Positions 46,560-57,624 of a DNA stretch of 64,000 nucleotides are shown here, piece by piece. Every line of letters starts with the position of its first letter. Position 1 is the first letter of the stretch. The notes beneath the pieces are model-generated. The model saw only the letters and a list, made by a program, of their open reading frames with translations, was not told where the DNA came from and did no database searches. This stretch comes from Symbiodinium natans (taxonomy: Eukaryota > Sar > Dinophyceae > Suessiales > Symbiodiniaceae): contig CAJNDS010002448.1 of assembly GCA_905221605.1 (NCBI GenBank), positions 182,501 through 246,500 of the forward strand. Reading direction: 5' to 3'. Made by a program: the position numbers and the translations under genes.

Positions 46560-49500
46560 CTGCAGTCCTCCACGGTGGCCATCATCCCCAGCCTTTGCAA
46601 CACCACGGGCGCGAAGGTGCCGTTGATGAGCAAGGTCATGGTCGCAAAGCCGCTGATGTGAAACAGCACCTTCAGCTCTGCAGGGTTTAGGGTTTAGGGT
46701 TTAGGGTTTAGGGTTTAGGGTTTAGGGTTTAGGGTTTAGGGTTTAGGGGTTAGGGGTTAGGGGTTAGGGTTTAGGGTTTAGGGTTTAGGGTTTAGAATTT
46801 TGTGTTTGGGAGCTGGGAGTCTGCAGATGACCTTTAAGTCGGGTGATTCACACGGCTGGGGCCAAGGCTGTTAGCCCAAACTGGCCTAATCCTGCGTAGC
46901 CTGGTCCTGCTTAGGATGTGAGGTGGTTCTATACAATGCAGCTTCCCGGCAGCGAACTCTAACGTGTTTGATTCAAGCTGCCCTTTCAGACTCCGGCTAA
47001 TGTACAAAAACATGCGCTGGGTTGTTACATTGCCGCGTCTCAGGCATGTGTTCTGACCCAGGAAATTCTTTCTACATTGATGTTAGTTACGCACATACGG
47101 AAAGCTACCTGACCACCAACCCAATCCAAAAAAGTGAACAGCGTCCCAGAAACACTCACACAAGGCATACTTTGCTGGCTATCCGGAGCATGGCCGCTCC
47201 CACCGTGCCATATTGAGGGTTGGTTGGGTAGGCCATAAGTTGGTAGTTCTCTAAGTTCGGGTCCCTTTGCGGGGTCCCCTATATAATTATATAGTATGGC
47301 ACCCTGAAAATTAAGGACCCCGAAGGGGGGCCCAGTATAGAGAACTACCCAAGTACTTCTGCACTCAGGGCAAAGTTCGGTTCGAGGCCACCACCCCCTA
47401 AACCCTAAACCCTTTTGCAACGAGCTTGGCTGTGCTCCCGCCCGGCTTGGCTGTCCCTAAACCCTAAACCCTAAACCCTAAACCCTAAACCCTGGGCTCC
47501 GCTTCGGAAGGTGCCGCGTCTAGTCCGCTCCTTGTGGTTGGTGCAGAGACCGCCGAAAAGTGCCCGAAAACTTAGCCCAACCCGAAACCCTAACCCCTAA
47601 ACCCCAGAACCCTAAATAAGCCCTAAAGCCCCAAAACCCCAAAAACCCTCAAAACCCTAAAAAACCTAAAAACCCTAACACCCTTAACGCCCTGTCACCC
47701 CAAAACCCTAAACAACGCGGCCCCTGAGGGCCTGTGAGCCTTGGAGCTCATTGATGCTCGTCTCCTGTGCAAGAGAAAGGTCTTCGAGCCATGGGCCCTG
47801 ATTGCCGGGTACCCCCCACTGAGTACGTAAGTTTGGGGTTTAGGGTTTGGGGTTTAGGGTTTCCACTGAATGCTTGAGCTTCGCTCCCGCTTAGCTGGCC
47901 GAACCGCAGGCAGGGCCTGGATCCGTTCGTTCTTGGCGGAAAATGTGGGGGACAGTCAGTTCTTGGGTTTAGGGTTTAGGGTTTAATTAGGGTTTAGGGT
48001 TTAGGGTTTAGCTCTACAAGGCACACAAGAAGGTGAAGGTTGCAAGGTGCTAAGGAGAGCTGAACACGTGCCCGCCGATCTTCAAGTCTGAGGCCTGGTT
48101 TCATTAGGCCCAGTTATCCCTAAATGGGTAGTAGGGGAAACCATGGCTCCTACACCCTCCCTGAAAAATCAACTCTCCTTAAACAACCTTCATTAGGCCT
48201 AGTTGTCCCGAAATGGGGGGGGGGGGTAGTTGGGGAAACCACGGCTCCTTACACCCCCCCCCCCCCCAAAAGAAGCCTATGAAACTTGCTGGGCGATCCT
48301 GATCGAGGAGTACTGCCATAAGCAGGCCAATCGCACCGCGAAGCCCAGACCAAACCTTTCGGACGCGCGGCTGGTCTTTGGGGTTTAGGGTTTAGGGGTT
48401 AGAGTTTAGGGCTTAGGGTGTATAGGGGTTAGGTTCAGGGTTGAACTGAGCGCTTCGCGTCTTGGAGGGGTTGACGTTACACGTTGAAACCCTCCAAGAC
48501 GCCAAGCGCTCAGTTCGGCCCATTGCTTCGCGCGGCCAGCAAGTGATTTTCATGTACTGGATTGACACTTCTTGGCGGGCTACCCTAAACCCTAACCCTA
48601 AACCTATAAACCGCAAACCCTAAACCCTAAACCCTCAACCGTGTTTTTTGGGTTGCTGCGCAGCGGCCATAACGACGCCATCCTTCCAGGTCAGCTTCAC
48701 GCTGGCCACAGCCTACCAGTAAGGCAGGATCTCAGCAAGGCTTGGGGACATAGTCTTTGTTGTTTAGGGTTTAGTGTTTAGGGTTTAGGGTTAAGGGTTC
48801 CGGGTTTAGGGTGCAGGGTTTAGGGTTTTTAGGGTTCACGGTTATAGGGTGCAGATAACTCATTTCGTACACATCATATGGGGATTTACGAGAATGAGGG
48901 ACCCCAAATATAGACCCCAAATAGTAGGATTCCCTTATAATGAGGACCCCAATGAGGTACCCCTCATTTCGGAAACTCCATATACCGCCGTATGTATGTA
49001 TGCTTCAATACGGTGCGCTAACACTGTGAGACCTTTCTGCCTGCTGCTCTCCGCTTTCCGGCCACATGGGGCATTGATGCTCACCATGAACACACAGACA
49101 AATACGTATGTATGTGTATATATATATACATCTACATACATATACATATGTGTATATATATATATGTATGATACACTAATACTACATTTTCTGACATTAT
49201 TTTATATTATCTTAAATGCAACAGAACGAGGAGAGGACAAAGTGAAGAAGCGCTGACGTCGAAACCAGAAGATCCCAAAGACCTTTGCTCTCAACTTCCG
49301 ATCCGAAATTGTCAAACACGTGCCTTTGAAGCACCAAAGCTCCACCCTAAAATCCCAAATCCAGAAGACTGCGGTGCATTTTGCGTGACCTGCATCGGGC
49401 ACCAGAAGAGAGCCTCGTTCGTAGGACTTCTATGCTTCCACATATCCGTGTGCATGAAACGGAAACCCGTTTGGGCATAGGGTTGTCTTTTGGGGAAAAA

Positions 49501-51060
49501 AGGATAGGGCCAACAAATGCAAAGGGTGTGGAATGGCTTGAGCGAACCGCGTTCTGAGCTCCATGGAGGTGCTTGTGGGGTTTAGGGGCCTGGAGGTTGC
49601 GAGTTGGGGGCTTCGAAGCGATCTTTGAAGGGGAAGACCTAGCCCGAAGGAAGTAGCTCTGCGGGGAAGTGAGCTCTCTCTCTCTCTCTCTCACAGGCAA
49701 GGCAGCTTCAAGGAAGTGAGCTGTCGGAGACTCTTTCCTTCGCGTCTGCATGCTCACGCGGTCAGGCGTCCTCCCTCTCCCTCTCTCCCTCTCCCTCTCT
49801 CTCACTCTGGTGATGTCGCTGTTTCTGCTTCTACATGCTTTCGTCAAGAGGGCATGGGTGCGAAGTGGCCTGATGGCCTCAGAGTCACTGCTCTGCGTCA
49901 GGCTTCTTTTCACAAGTCTTTAGCCACGCAGCCACGGTAATTCCCCGGATCGCCATGAGTGCAGCGTACCTTGGCGGGCATTCTCTGTCACAAGCCGCGC
50001 CTCAAATTCTGCCCTCGAAATTTGAGGTAGCCACATGGGAGGGGGGGGGGGGGAAGGTCTCTTAATGTTTTGGGGCGCACCATGAAGATGTTGCGCAGAA
50101 GGAAACCCTGTCTGAGGGAACCCCAGCCACCGGCAGTTTCTTGCAGAACTGCCCTTCAGCCACTCATCGCCCGTCCCTAAACCCCATACACCCTATGTTA
50201 AACCCTTTTTCTAGGGAGCCGGGACCACAATCCGCACCGGACAAAAGCTTAGTTGCTGAGTTCATAAGCCCCCCAAAAGTGTACACTTTCAGTTCCATAT
50301 AGGATTATAGTATCGCAAAACTGTAAAGTGCACGCACTCAGCACCTAAGAAAGTGTTCTTTGACAGCTAGGATGTAAGGTTTACTTTCCTCCCAGCATTG
50401 CCCTAGACAAAAACAACTTTGTAGGTAGGCAGTCTGTTGCTCAAGTCTTATAGAGGCGATGGTTGGGTGGGTGCGGGGGAGCCTGAAGTATAACAGGAGA
50501 AATGGATTTGATTAAGCCCGTGTGCCTGTTGACCCCTTGGCTGGCTACCGCTCTCAAAGCTTGCCCGCGATGCATCGTTTCTTGTGCAGGCAAGGCGCAT
50601 GACCAACCTTGGGGCAGGCGGGCAAAACATGCATAGCTCCGAAGCGCTTTTCACACAAGCCCCTGAACTCAACACCTCATTCGGGTCCAGACAAGTAAAA
50701 ACTCACCGAAAACAACGCAACTACAAGTACAGCCGATTTGAGGACATGAACATCTAGCGGAATCTAGCTGTCCCTCACTTGCTCCCAGCTCTCAAACTTG
50801 GGGCCTCTCCAGGGAGGGCCGCAGTCCTAGCTTCAACATATGTTACGTTGGCTGATCCACGCGAAATGCATGTAAAGTGTGGAGGTCCGATCCCTGAGCC
50901 TGCGGGGCACACGCCGTTCTCAGAAGGCAGTGTAGAAGAGCAACAGCACAAGTCCCAGAGGTCCTAGAACAATCCCAGACCCTTTGTTGAGCAGAGCTGC
51001 ATGAAGAGCCAGTCTCTCCAGGAAATGTTGGGGTGGTTCAGCATGACATCTCCTCCATGA
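46560..51060 (-). CDS. Na+/H+ antiporter, last membrane exons including the GLRGA motif
   Basis: Continues the antiporter. Exons: about 51060-50985 (NHPNISWRDWLFMQL), 48701-48668 (VKLTWKDGVVM), 48355-48290 (VWSGLRGAIGLLMAVLLDQD), 46675-about 46560 (LKVLFHISGFATMTLLINGT, then FAPVVLQRLGM). The donor after GTTATG at 48667 is GCCGCT and the acceptor before GTTTGG is AAAG; joined they read GVVMVWSGLRGAIGLL, which is the conserved exchanger signature. The donor at 48289 is GCAAGT, a textbook GC donor. The 46675 exon is preceded on the sense strand by CCCTAAACCCTGCAG, so the acceptor follows a telomeric array directly. One exon between 50.98 and 48.70 kb, for the helix before the WKD segment, was not found with certainty. 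The 34-nt exon at 48668 is unusually small. Confidence 0.9.
46682..46796 (+). repeat. (TTTAGGG)n array abutting a splice acceptor
   Basis: About fifteen units. On the sense strand the last CCCTAAACCC is followed by TGCAG and the exon at 46675. Confidence 0.95.
47242..47349. repeat. Hairpin with GGTAGTTCTCTA arms
   Basis: Outer arms GGTAGTTCTCTA / TAGAGAACTACC, inner arms GTCCCTTTGCGGGGTCC / GGACCCCGAAGGGGGGCCC, AT-rich centre. Confidence 0.8.
48098..48262 (+). repeat. Direct repeat, about 92-bp period
   Basis: TTCATTAGGCCCAGTTATCC...GGGGAAACCATGGCTCC and a second copy with G-run expansion. Between antiporter exons. Confidence 0.8.
48443..48516. repeat. Strong hairpin, 29-bp arms
   Basis: GAACTGAGCGCTTCGCGTCT... 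pairs with ...GCCAAGCGCTCAGTTC, about two differences. GC-rich and not similar to families A to E. In an antiporter intron. Confidence 0.9.
48898..48975. mobile_element. Family C short repeat, copy 3
   Basis: ACCCCAAATATAGACCCC, AAATAGTAGGATTCCCTT, GAGGACCCCAATGAGGTACC, CCTCATTTCGGAAAC. A partial copy is at 54104-54142. Confidence 0.7.
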
Positions 51061-51325
51061 GACGCAAATGCCGGGACCCGGCATAGTTTATCGGCAAGTC
51101 GTGTAAAGGGTTCACGATCTCTGCCTTTAAGGTTATTGGGAACACCCTCGGACCTTCTCGCACGCAAAGTACGAAAACCTTTGGAGGCCCTGCAAGTACC
51201 CTGAACCAAAACGACAACACAAACAAGCCTTCCACATCTCCAAAGCCCTACAAACTCTGGAGCCCCATGCCCCTTCCTGAGATGATGCCGGCAAGCCTTG
51301 GCTGACTCAGGGCGAAGTGTTGGGG

Positions 51326-51369
51326 ATTTTGTTGCCACGCGCCAAGCAGAACAGCCACGCCGCAGGGCA
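51326..51369 (-). repeat. Shared 3' tail, diverged copy 4
   Basis: On the minus strand: GCCCTGCGGCGTG, then TTCTGCTTGGCGCGTGGC followed by AACAAAA, a decayed poly(A). Order and spacing match the other three copies. Confidence 0.5.
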
Positions 51370-51573
51370 AACACTTCGGGACGATGGGTGACGATGGAAA
51401 TGCTGTGCAAAGGCCACGGTCAAGGACGCAGTTTCTCTACTCGTTCCGGGCTTCAACTCGCACAGTTCACGCGCAGGCGCAAGGCTCCAAGCTTGGTGGG
51501 TGTAGGCTTCCGGGCTGGGCCCGAGAGCCCGGAACCAAAAGGACCCACAAGAAGTCCAACATTCAGGCAGCAT

Positions 51574-51675
51574 AATATAGGGCCCTGAATAAATCGAATA
51601 AGGTCTTGCGGATTATTCGTGTATTGTATTAGGGGACCCTACGGGCATACTAGTAATAATTCCGACCCCTATATT
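51574..51675. mobile_element. Family D element next to an antiporter splice donor
   Basis: Starts AATATAGGGCCC and ends CCGACCCCTATATT (inverted termini). It begins nine bases from the 3' end of exon 51684-51742. Related copies: 35895-36011, 24995-25062, 14210-14280, sharing GGGACCATAGGGGAATACT and TCCGACCCCTATA. Confidence 0.65.
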
Positions 51676-51683
51676 AGCTGGGC

Positions 51684-54600
51684 CGCATGAACACCAGCGT
51701 GTTGCCCACAAACTCCACGATGTGCCAGACGGTGTGTAGGACCTCGAAGGGCCCGGATGTCGGAAGGGCCCTGACCGAGTATACCTGCGACCTGGACCTT
51801 CAGAATTTGAATTCAGCTTCAGATCTTACAGCCTTAAACTTCTACGTCCCATCTCTTCCTTACCCGAACGCCCCCCCGCAAACAGCTCTGAATGGTGTAC
51901 CGGAATGAGTTCATTCCCACGCGTCCCCCGACGCCTCGGGGGAGACGAAGCGGGGGCCGGCATACTTGGCCAAGACGGCTCCTTCAGATGGCTTGCGCTT
52001 AGGAACAATATGCCTGCACCCCCCGCCCCTTTCATTTTTTGCATCTTCTACCATGTTGTTGTTGTTCGAAGAAGACACAGGACGTCAAGTCGCGGCGTGC
52101 GGCTAGCGACGTAAATAGATAGATGGCCATGTATACATGTATGTGTGTGTATGTATATATAGCTGCAAACTGCATGGCTGCTGCGCAGCTTAGCAATCAG
52201 AGAGCAGTCGAAACGAGCACGTGGCACTCGTTTTTGCAACATTTTGTCCTGCGACCACGACCGTGAGCACGCCGCTGGCTGCGAAGCCCTCCTGCGGAAG
52301 GGTTTCGGGTTTGTAGGGCTTGTGGTAGGCTTACGTAGAGTTTTCATTGCGCTCCCGCACGGCTGGACGAAAGCACAGATTCACGCAGCGGCTTTGCTCT
52401 AGGATGGGAGGGTGTACAGGTAGCCCATGACTTTCAGGGGTCCATTGTGCCCTGAAGACCTGAGGAGGCAAGAGATTGGGCACCTCCGCCCAGAAGAAGG
52501 CAAGGTATCCAAAGGCCACCTTAAAGCTGTAAGAAGTCTCGTTCTTCAGCAACGTTTCGGAGCCAAAGACTTTGGGGCCTTTGGGGAGTTTAGGCTGAGG
52601 CTCCAGAGGGTTTTGGACAGAGAAGGCCTCGGTTATCTGAGAATTTAGGAGGACTGGCAACCGAAGCCTTTCGAAAAGCAAGGGCAACTCCAGTCATCCC
52701 TTTCTGCAACTGTCTCGCGATGCATCTGGTTCTCAGCTGCGGGTAGCCCTAAACGGTCAACTCTAAACCCTAAGCTAAACTTTACCCCTAAACCCTAACT
52801 GAAACCATGGCAGCCAAGAGGCCGTCAACAGCAGCTGACTCAGAATGTCGCCATGGTAACGCACATCGCTGCCCCAGAGTCCCAGGAGGTACACGGCTGC
52901 ATAACCTGCACGGAAGAAAGCAAAAGCCTACTACTGCAGTTCAGTAATTAAGGCTTGCTGCACGGTTTGGGGTGTTTAGGGGCTACGAAAAACCGAGGAT
53001 CCAGTCGTAAGGCGGATTGGCAAGGGTTTCGCATTTTTGTTGGGGGCTATATTCCCGGTTGAAGAAAGAGCCTTGAAAAAGCCCCGGTCGGAGTTCAAGT
53101 ATCCCGGTCAACCCGCATGATGGCAACTCCGGGACGGAAAGTTTGCTTTTGGAACTGCCCGTGTGGGGCCAAACGCTCTACCTGCTAGCGTCTCTGGCAT
53201 GGCTCTTCCAGTCTCTAGTGCCCCCTTCGGGCCTTGGGGCACATCTTATGCCTAGGCACCTGACAAGTCACCCTTAAAGCCTGTTGGCTTGCCTGGATGA
53301 TACCGTCATTACTCTAGCCCCGACATCTCGTGTGCCAACCAGGATGAAACTCAGCCCTGTCTATGACACGCGGGCGACGCGGGCCAGTTGACCAGCCCGT
53401 GGTGAACTGATGTCCAGGCAAGGCAGCTTAAAATGTCCGGCCTCCAAGTGCGCCCAACAGTGGGCCCAAGACCACGCCTCCCAAGCACGAGGCTTTAGGC
53501 TCTGGAGCGCTTCCAGAAAAGCACGGTATAAGCTCTCGTCGGGTTTAGGGTTTAGGGTATGGGGCGGGTTTCTGGTTGAGGGTTACTTGCGCTACATGTC
53601 TTGGAGAGCAAGTCTCAAAAACCGCGGGCGTGCCCACCCAAACCCTAAACCCTAAACCCCAAGCCCCAAACCCTACACCCTAAACCCTAATCAGCCCCCA
53701 GCCTCGGAAGAGGAATGCAGCGAGACCCGAAGGGGTTGTGAAGGAGGAGTCCATATTGGCAATCAGCATCCTTGGTTTGTTTCTTAACGCCATCCTGGGA
53801 TTTAAGGTTTCGGGTTTTGGCCAAAATCCACGGGCCAGGGCGTTAACAGAAAAAATACGCAGCGTGACACAGGGATCCTACCCGTAGAAACGGAAAGCGT
53901 TTGCCAGATCCAACCCAGGCATCATCTTGAAGAGGTTGAAGAAGACCTGGGCTTCACGTGGGAGGGTTTAGGGTTTAGGGTTTAGGGTTTAGGGTTTAGG
54001 GTTTAGGGTTTAGGGTTTAGGGTTTAGGGTTCAGGGTTTAGGGTTTAGGTCGGAATGCACGAGAGTATGGGGGGGGGGGGGGGGGCGGCTTACAATAACG
54101 GACCCCTAATTATGGACCCCAAATAGTAGGGTTCCCTTCTGATATGACACCCTTGCGGCCCCGAACTGCAAAGTGCCAGTTTTGAAGAAGTGACCCTAAA
54201 ACGTAAACCCCAAACCCAACCCTAAACCCTAAACCCGAAACCCGAAACCCCCTAAACCCTAAACCCTAAACCCATCATCCTGTAGGGTCTGAGGAGGTTG
54301 AGGGCCTTTAATTTCGGCTCGAGGCCGAAGTGAAACTGAAGTTTCATCAACGGGGGTTGCTCAGCTTCCACTCAACTCGGTACCATGGCTAGGGGTTAGG
54401 GTTTTAGGGTTAGGGTTTAGGGTTTAGGGTTTAGGGTTTAGGGTTTTAGGGTCGGGTTCGGGTTTCGGGTTTCGGGGGTTCTGGGTCTGGCTCCCCGCAT
54501 CTCCCGGCAACATCGTGTTTCTGGGTCCACTTTTTCCGCTTTGAGCTACAGGGCTTCGTGTTTGGGACTAAACCCTAACCCTTTGCAACAGGCTTGCCAC

Positions 54601-55299
54601 TTCGCCCGGAGTTGGTGCCACTCGAAACCTAACCCTACCCTAACCCTAAAACCCTAAACCCTAAACCCTAAACCCCAAACCCATTTAGGACTGTTAGGCT
54701 CTGTCTGCGGCCGTCCAGCAATGGCTGTGCCGTCGTTCAGGAGGGACTCGCCGCTGATGAGCATCGTCAGTCGTGGCGACCTTGTGGGGGTTGCTCTAGA
54801 TTAGGGTTTAGGGTTTAGGGTCCCTTTGGTACCCTCATTGGGGGGGAATCCCATGTAGGGGTTTAGCGTTGAGGGTTTAGGGTTAAGGCGAATAAGGGGG
54901 GGGGGGGGGGATCTACTATGATGGACAACCCTTTTTAGTTTGAGGGTTCAGTTTCCCAAGCATGCCTGCATCCACCCCTTGGTGGCTTGCCCGAATTTTT
55001 GAAGCCGAACGTTTTCCAAGCCCGAAGACCTTGCAAAAGCAAAGGCCAAGACAGCACAATTCACGACCCCAAGCCCCCTAAACCCTTGAAACCCGAAAGC
55101 CCTAAACCCGAAACCCCCAAAGGCTGAAAAAGCTGAAGCCTAGAGCCCTAAACCCTAAACCAAAGGCTTAAATACTGAAATACTGGAGCCTAGAGCCCTA
55201 AACTGCTCAAGGACAACAGCAGATCATCGCCCCGGGACACACCCAAGGAGTTGAAGATGGAGACCACGGCCACCGGATCTGTGGCGGAAGTGATCGCGC
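51684..55299 (-). CDS. Na+/H+ antiporter, ion-transport core exons
   Basis: Same gene as the preceding exons. Exons: 55299-55239 (AITSATDPVAVVSIFNSLG), 54780-54717 (LTMLISGESLLNDGTAIA), 53946-about 53882 (VFFNLFKMMPGLDLANAF), 52905-about 52852 (YAAVYLLGLWGSDVRYH), 52526-52484 (FKVAFGYLAFFWAE), 52291-52249 (GFAASGVLTVVVAG), 51981-about 51917 (AVLAKYAGPRFVSPEASG), 51742-51684 (VLHTVWHIVEFVGNTLVFM). ATDPVAVV and ESLLNDGTA are diagnostic CPA1 motifs. The acidic residue of ATDP and the ND of ESLLND lie in the ion-binding region in known exchangers. Joining 52484 to 52291 gives FFWAEEGFAASGVLTVV, and 52249 to 51981 gives VAGAVLAKY, so the frame is kept across these introns. Donors include GT (GTCCCG, GTGCCC, GTAGGA), GC and GA-like forms. 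Most flanking introns carry telomeric repeats; the intron 57624-55300 also holds a retroposed cDNA. Confidence 0.92.
53964..54050 (+). repeat. (TTTAGGG)n array next to an antiporter exon
   Basis: About twelve units, starting 18 bp from the exon at 53882-53946. Confidence 0.95.
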
Positions 55300-55490
55300 C
55301 TCACACTTCAGGAATCCAGTCTTGTGGGGTTTAGGGTTTAGGGCTTAGGGCTTAGGGTTTGGGGTTCACATTCTGGCTTCCAAGGGCTTGAGACAATGCA
55401 TTCTAGGAACGATAGGGGTTTCGACTCTCACAACTGGTGCAAGCGCAGGCAAGGATCCGGGACTTACTTCTCCAATAACCAAGGGGTACA

Positions 55491-55582
55491 AAGGTTAAAC
55501 TTTTATTTTTCTACAAAAAGAGGAAACCCCAAGGGGAAAAAAGGTTAAACTTATTTTCCTACAAAAAGAGGAAACCCAAAAA
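55491..55582 (+). repeat. Tandem duplication, about 48-bp unit
   Basis: AAAGGTTAAACTTTTATTTT and CTACAAAAAGAGGAAACCC, present twice with small gaps. Confidence 0.85.
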
Positions 55583-55712
55583 GTTTCAAGTTCAACTATT
55601 GGCAAAGTGGGCGGTTCGCGTGTCCAAGAGCACAGCGCTTCGGCTGTAGCGGCAGATTGAAACCGAGGCCCGATCCCCAGCTTAGCAGGCTTAAGAACAA
55701 GAGGGTTTAGGG

Positions 55713-55770
55713 TTTTTTTTTGCCACCTGCCTAGCTCTCGCACTGTACATAGTAATTGATCCGCAGGGTT
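55713..55770 (-). repeat. Shared 3' tail plus poly(A), copy 3
   Basis: On the minus strand: ACCCTGCGGATC, a longer variable part, then GCTAGGCAGGTGGC and nine A. It ends the DinoSL-tagged insertion. Confidence 0.75.
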
Positions 55771-57045
55771 CCGGCTCAGAGGGCAAACAAGACTCTATGA
55801 GTAGCCCGCACTGCTGTACGGACTGGACAGGACTCCGCCTGTCCCCAATCACTCATCGCGCTTCCCAACCATAGCCTCCCTGCCAACGCAGCTCGCCACC
55901 CTTTTCCGCTTCCCGAGCAAATCGTTCTACGTCAGTTTCCGATTCCAACTCTTGAGGCGGAGAGGAAAGTCAAAAAGGCCCCATTTACAGCACACGCGCC
56001 AGCCTTTGCACTGGCTTCAGGACTGAGAGTCGCTCCGGACTGGGGCCTGACGCAATCTGGAGGGCCGAGGTCACAAGCGCACAAGCCGCGTTGTCAACTT
56101 GCGACGATGAAACGAGATATCAGAGCTGTGCAGAGCAGCCTTGAACAAGTCCATGTGCATAAACCGCAAGCTGCAACAAACAAACCATCCGGACACAGCT
56201 GCAATGCGACCTTTGAGCTTTAATGTCATGAGGCCTTCAGGGATGACAAAATGTCATTTGAAGGCACCCTCTGAAGATCTGAAGCTGAGCGCGTGTCCAC
56301 GCACCGAACTTGAAATGTTTGCCCGCAGGCCAGAGATCAACAGCAGTACGAGCCGTGAGCCGCTGTAGGAACTCGACACCACAACGTCGAGCCGTCATGC
56401 AATGCTCGCTTGAAGGCTCTAACTGCTCGCTTGAAGGCTCTGACAGCTTAACAGCAAAACTAACAATGCTTAACACGATTGCTGACGCCCTTGTGGTGGC
56501 CAGTATTGTCAGAGGGGCAGCTGTCAGGACTCCTTGCTCCCCAGGGCTTTGGCCAGCACACATCTGCAAAAGCGCCTACACAGCGCGGCCTGGTAGTCGT
56601 CTTGAGGCACCAGTGGCTGCTCCTCCGCCTCCTCGTCGCTCAGTTCCTCAGCCAGCATTTCGACATCGCGGGACGCCCGTCATCGACGCCACGAGTCGGT
56701 CAACCTCGGCTTCCCTTCTCGGACTCAGCGATGGCAACGGTGTCGAGTAGAGCTCCTCCTCGATCTCATGCCACGACCGTTGCGACACGCGGTTATGAGC
56801 AGGAAGGTGCCCCAAGCCGACTTCAATGGTCTTGGACTCAGCTGCCGTTGCCGCGGCTGGGCTACGAAGCATTGTTGACGTCGTTGACGTATGCTGCAAC
56901 GCTGATGCTGGGTCCGAAGCATCACCCACTGGGACTCCCAAAATTGTTGTGATGGGGTTGGCAAGGCGGCCAGGGCATGCATCTGTGTTCGTCATCTGCA
57001 ACGCTAATCGCAAGGCAGGAAGAACGTGAGCCGAGCCAAGATGCG

Positions 57046-57067
57046 CTTGAGCCAAAATGGCTACGGT
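57046..57067 (-). other. Complete DinoSL relic (22 nt)
   Basis: Exact match on the minus strand to the conserved dinoflagellate trans-spliced leader, including the 5' variable base (A here). It is followed on its 3' side by the retroposed sequence and preceded directly by CCCTAA repeats. It is a landmark for lineage and for retroposition; it is not an SL RNA gene, because no donor GT or snRNA-like sequence follows the AAG. Confidence 0.93.
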
Positions 57068-57624
57068 TAGGGTTTAGGGTTTAGGGTTTAGGGGGTTAGG
57101 AGCCGAGGGTTTCCAGAACAAATGTCCGAGATGCATCCCGAGCCTGGCTTGCAAACCCCGACCCCCGGAAGACTCGAACACTCTGCATAAATCCGAACCC
57201 TCTAAGCCCTAAGTGGTGCTTGACATCAACACTCAGGGGAACTCATACCCTAAACCCTAAACCCTAAACCCTGAACCCTAAACCCTAAATCCTAAACCCT
57301 AAACCTAAACCCTAAGCCAGAATCAATAGGTGCCGGCCAGAGCACCAAAAGCCATGGCCAAAGGCCAGGACCATTCCTGCAGAAAGGACGGGGGCTTAGG
57401 GTTTAGGGTTTAGAGTTTAGGGCTTAGGGTTTAGGGTGGCTTGTCAGAGGGTGTTCTTGGCCTTGAAAACCCGAATAATACAGGGCCTTAACAATTAGAA
57501 TATAGGGTTTTGGGGGGTTCTTAAGAGTATGGTTCCCTTTAAAACCCTAGACGCCCTAAGCCCGCATTTGGCAGCCAGAGATGCTCTTGGAAGGGTGACC
57601 GCGCCAGCAGCCCTCCAGTTCTCC

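Larger units (their letters stand above)
55713..57067 (-). pseudogene. DinoSL-tagged retroposed cDNA inside an antiporter intron
   Basis: At 57046-57067 the minus strand carries the full dinoflagellate spliced leader: A, then CCGTAGCC, ATTTTGG, CTCAAG without a mismatch. Dinoflagellate mRNAs receive this leader by trans-splicing, so a genomic copy fused to other sequence marks a reverse-transcribed mRNA (established for dinoflagellate retrogenes). About 1.35 kb downstream on the same strand is a run of nine A (plus-strand T at 55713-55721). Downstream of the leader a frame has an ATG at about 56995 (MTNTDACPGRLANPIT...), runs to a TGA at 56650-56648, then stays open except for a TAG at 56578-56576 and continues to a stop at about 56237. 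I do not recognise the product. With two in-frame stops it is probably dead, unless only the first 115 codons matter. Both flanks are telomeric repeats in the same orientation, so the insertion seems to have hit a telomeric array. Confidence 0.85.

Noticed and set aside
49347-49913. 188-codon minus frame
   Set aside because: Contains (RE)n from a CT microsatellite at 49675-49800; the rest has no protein-like pattern or splice sites.
50448-50675. Candidate missing antiporter exon
   Set aside because: One frame has a weakly similar hydrophobic segment but no clear splice sites.
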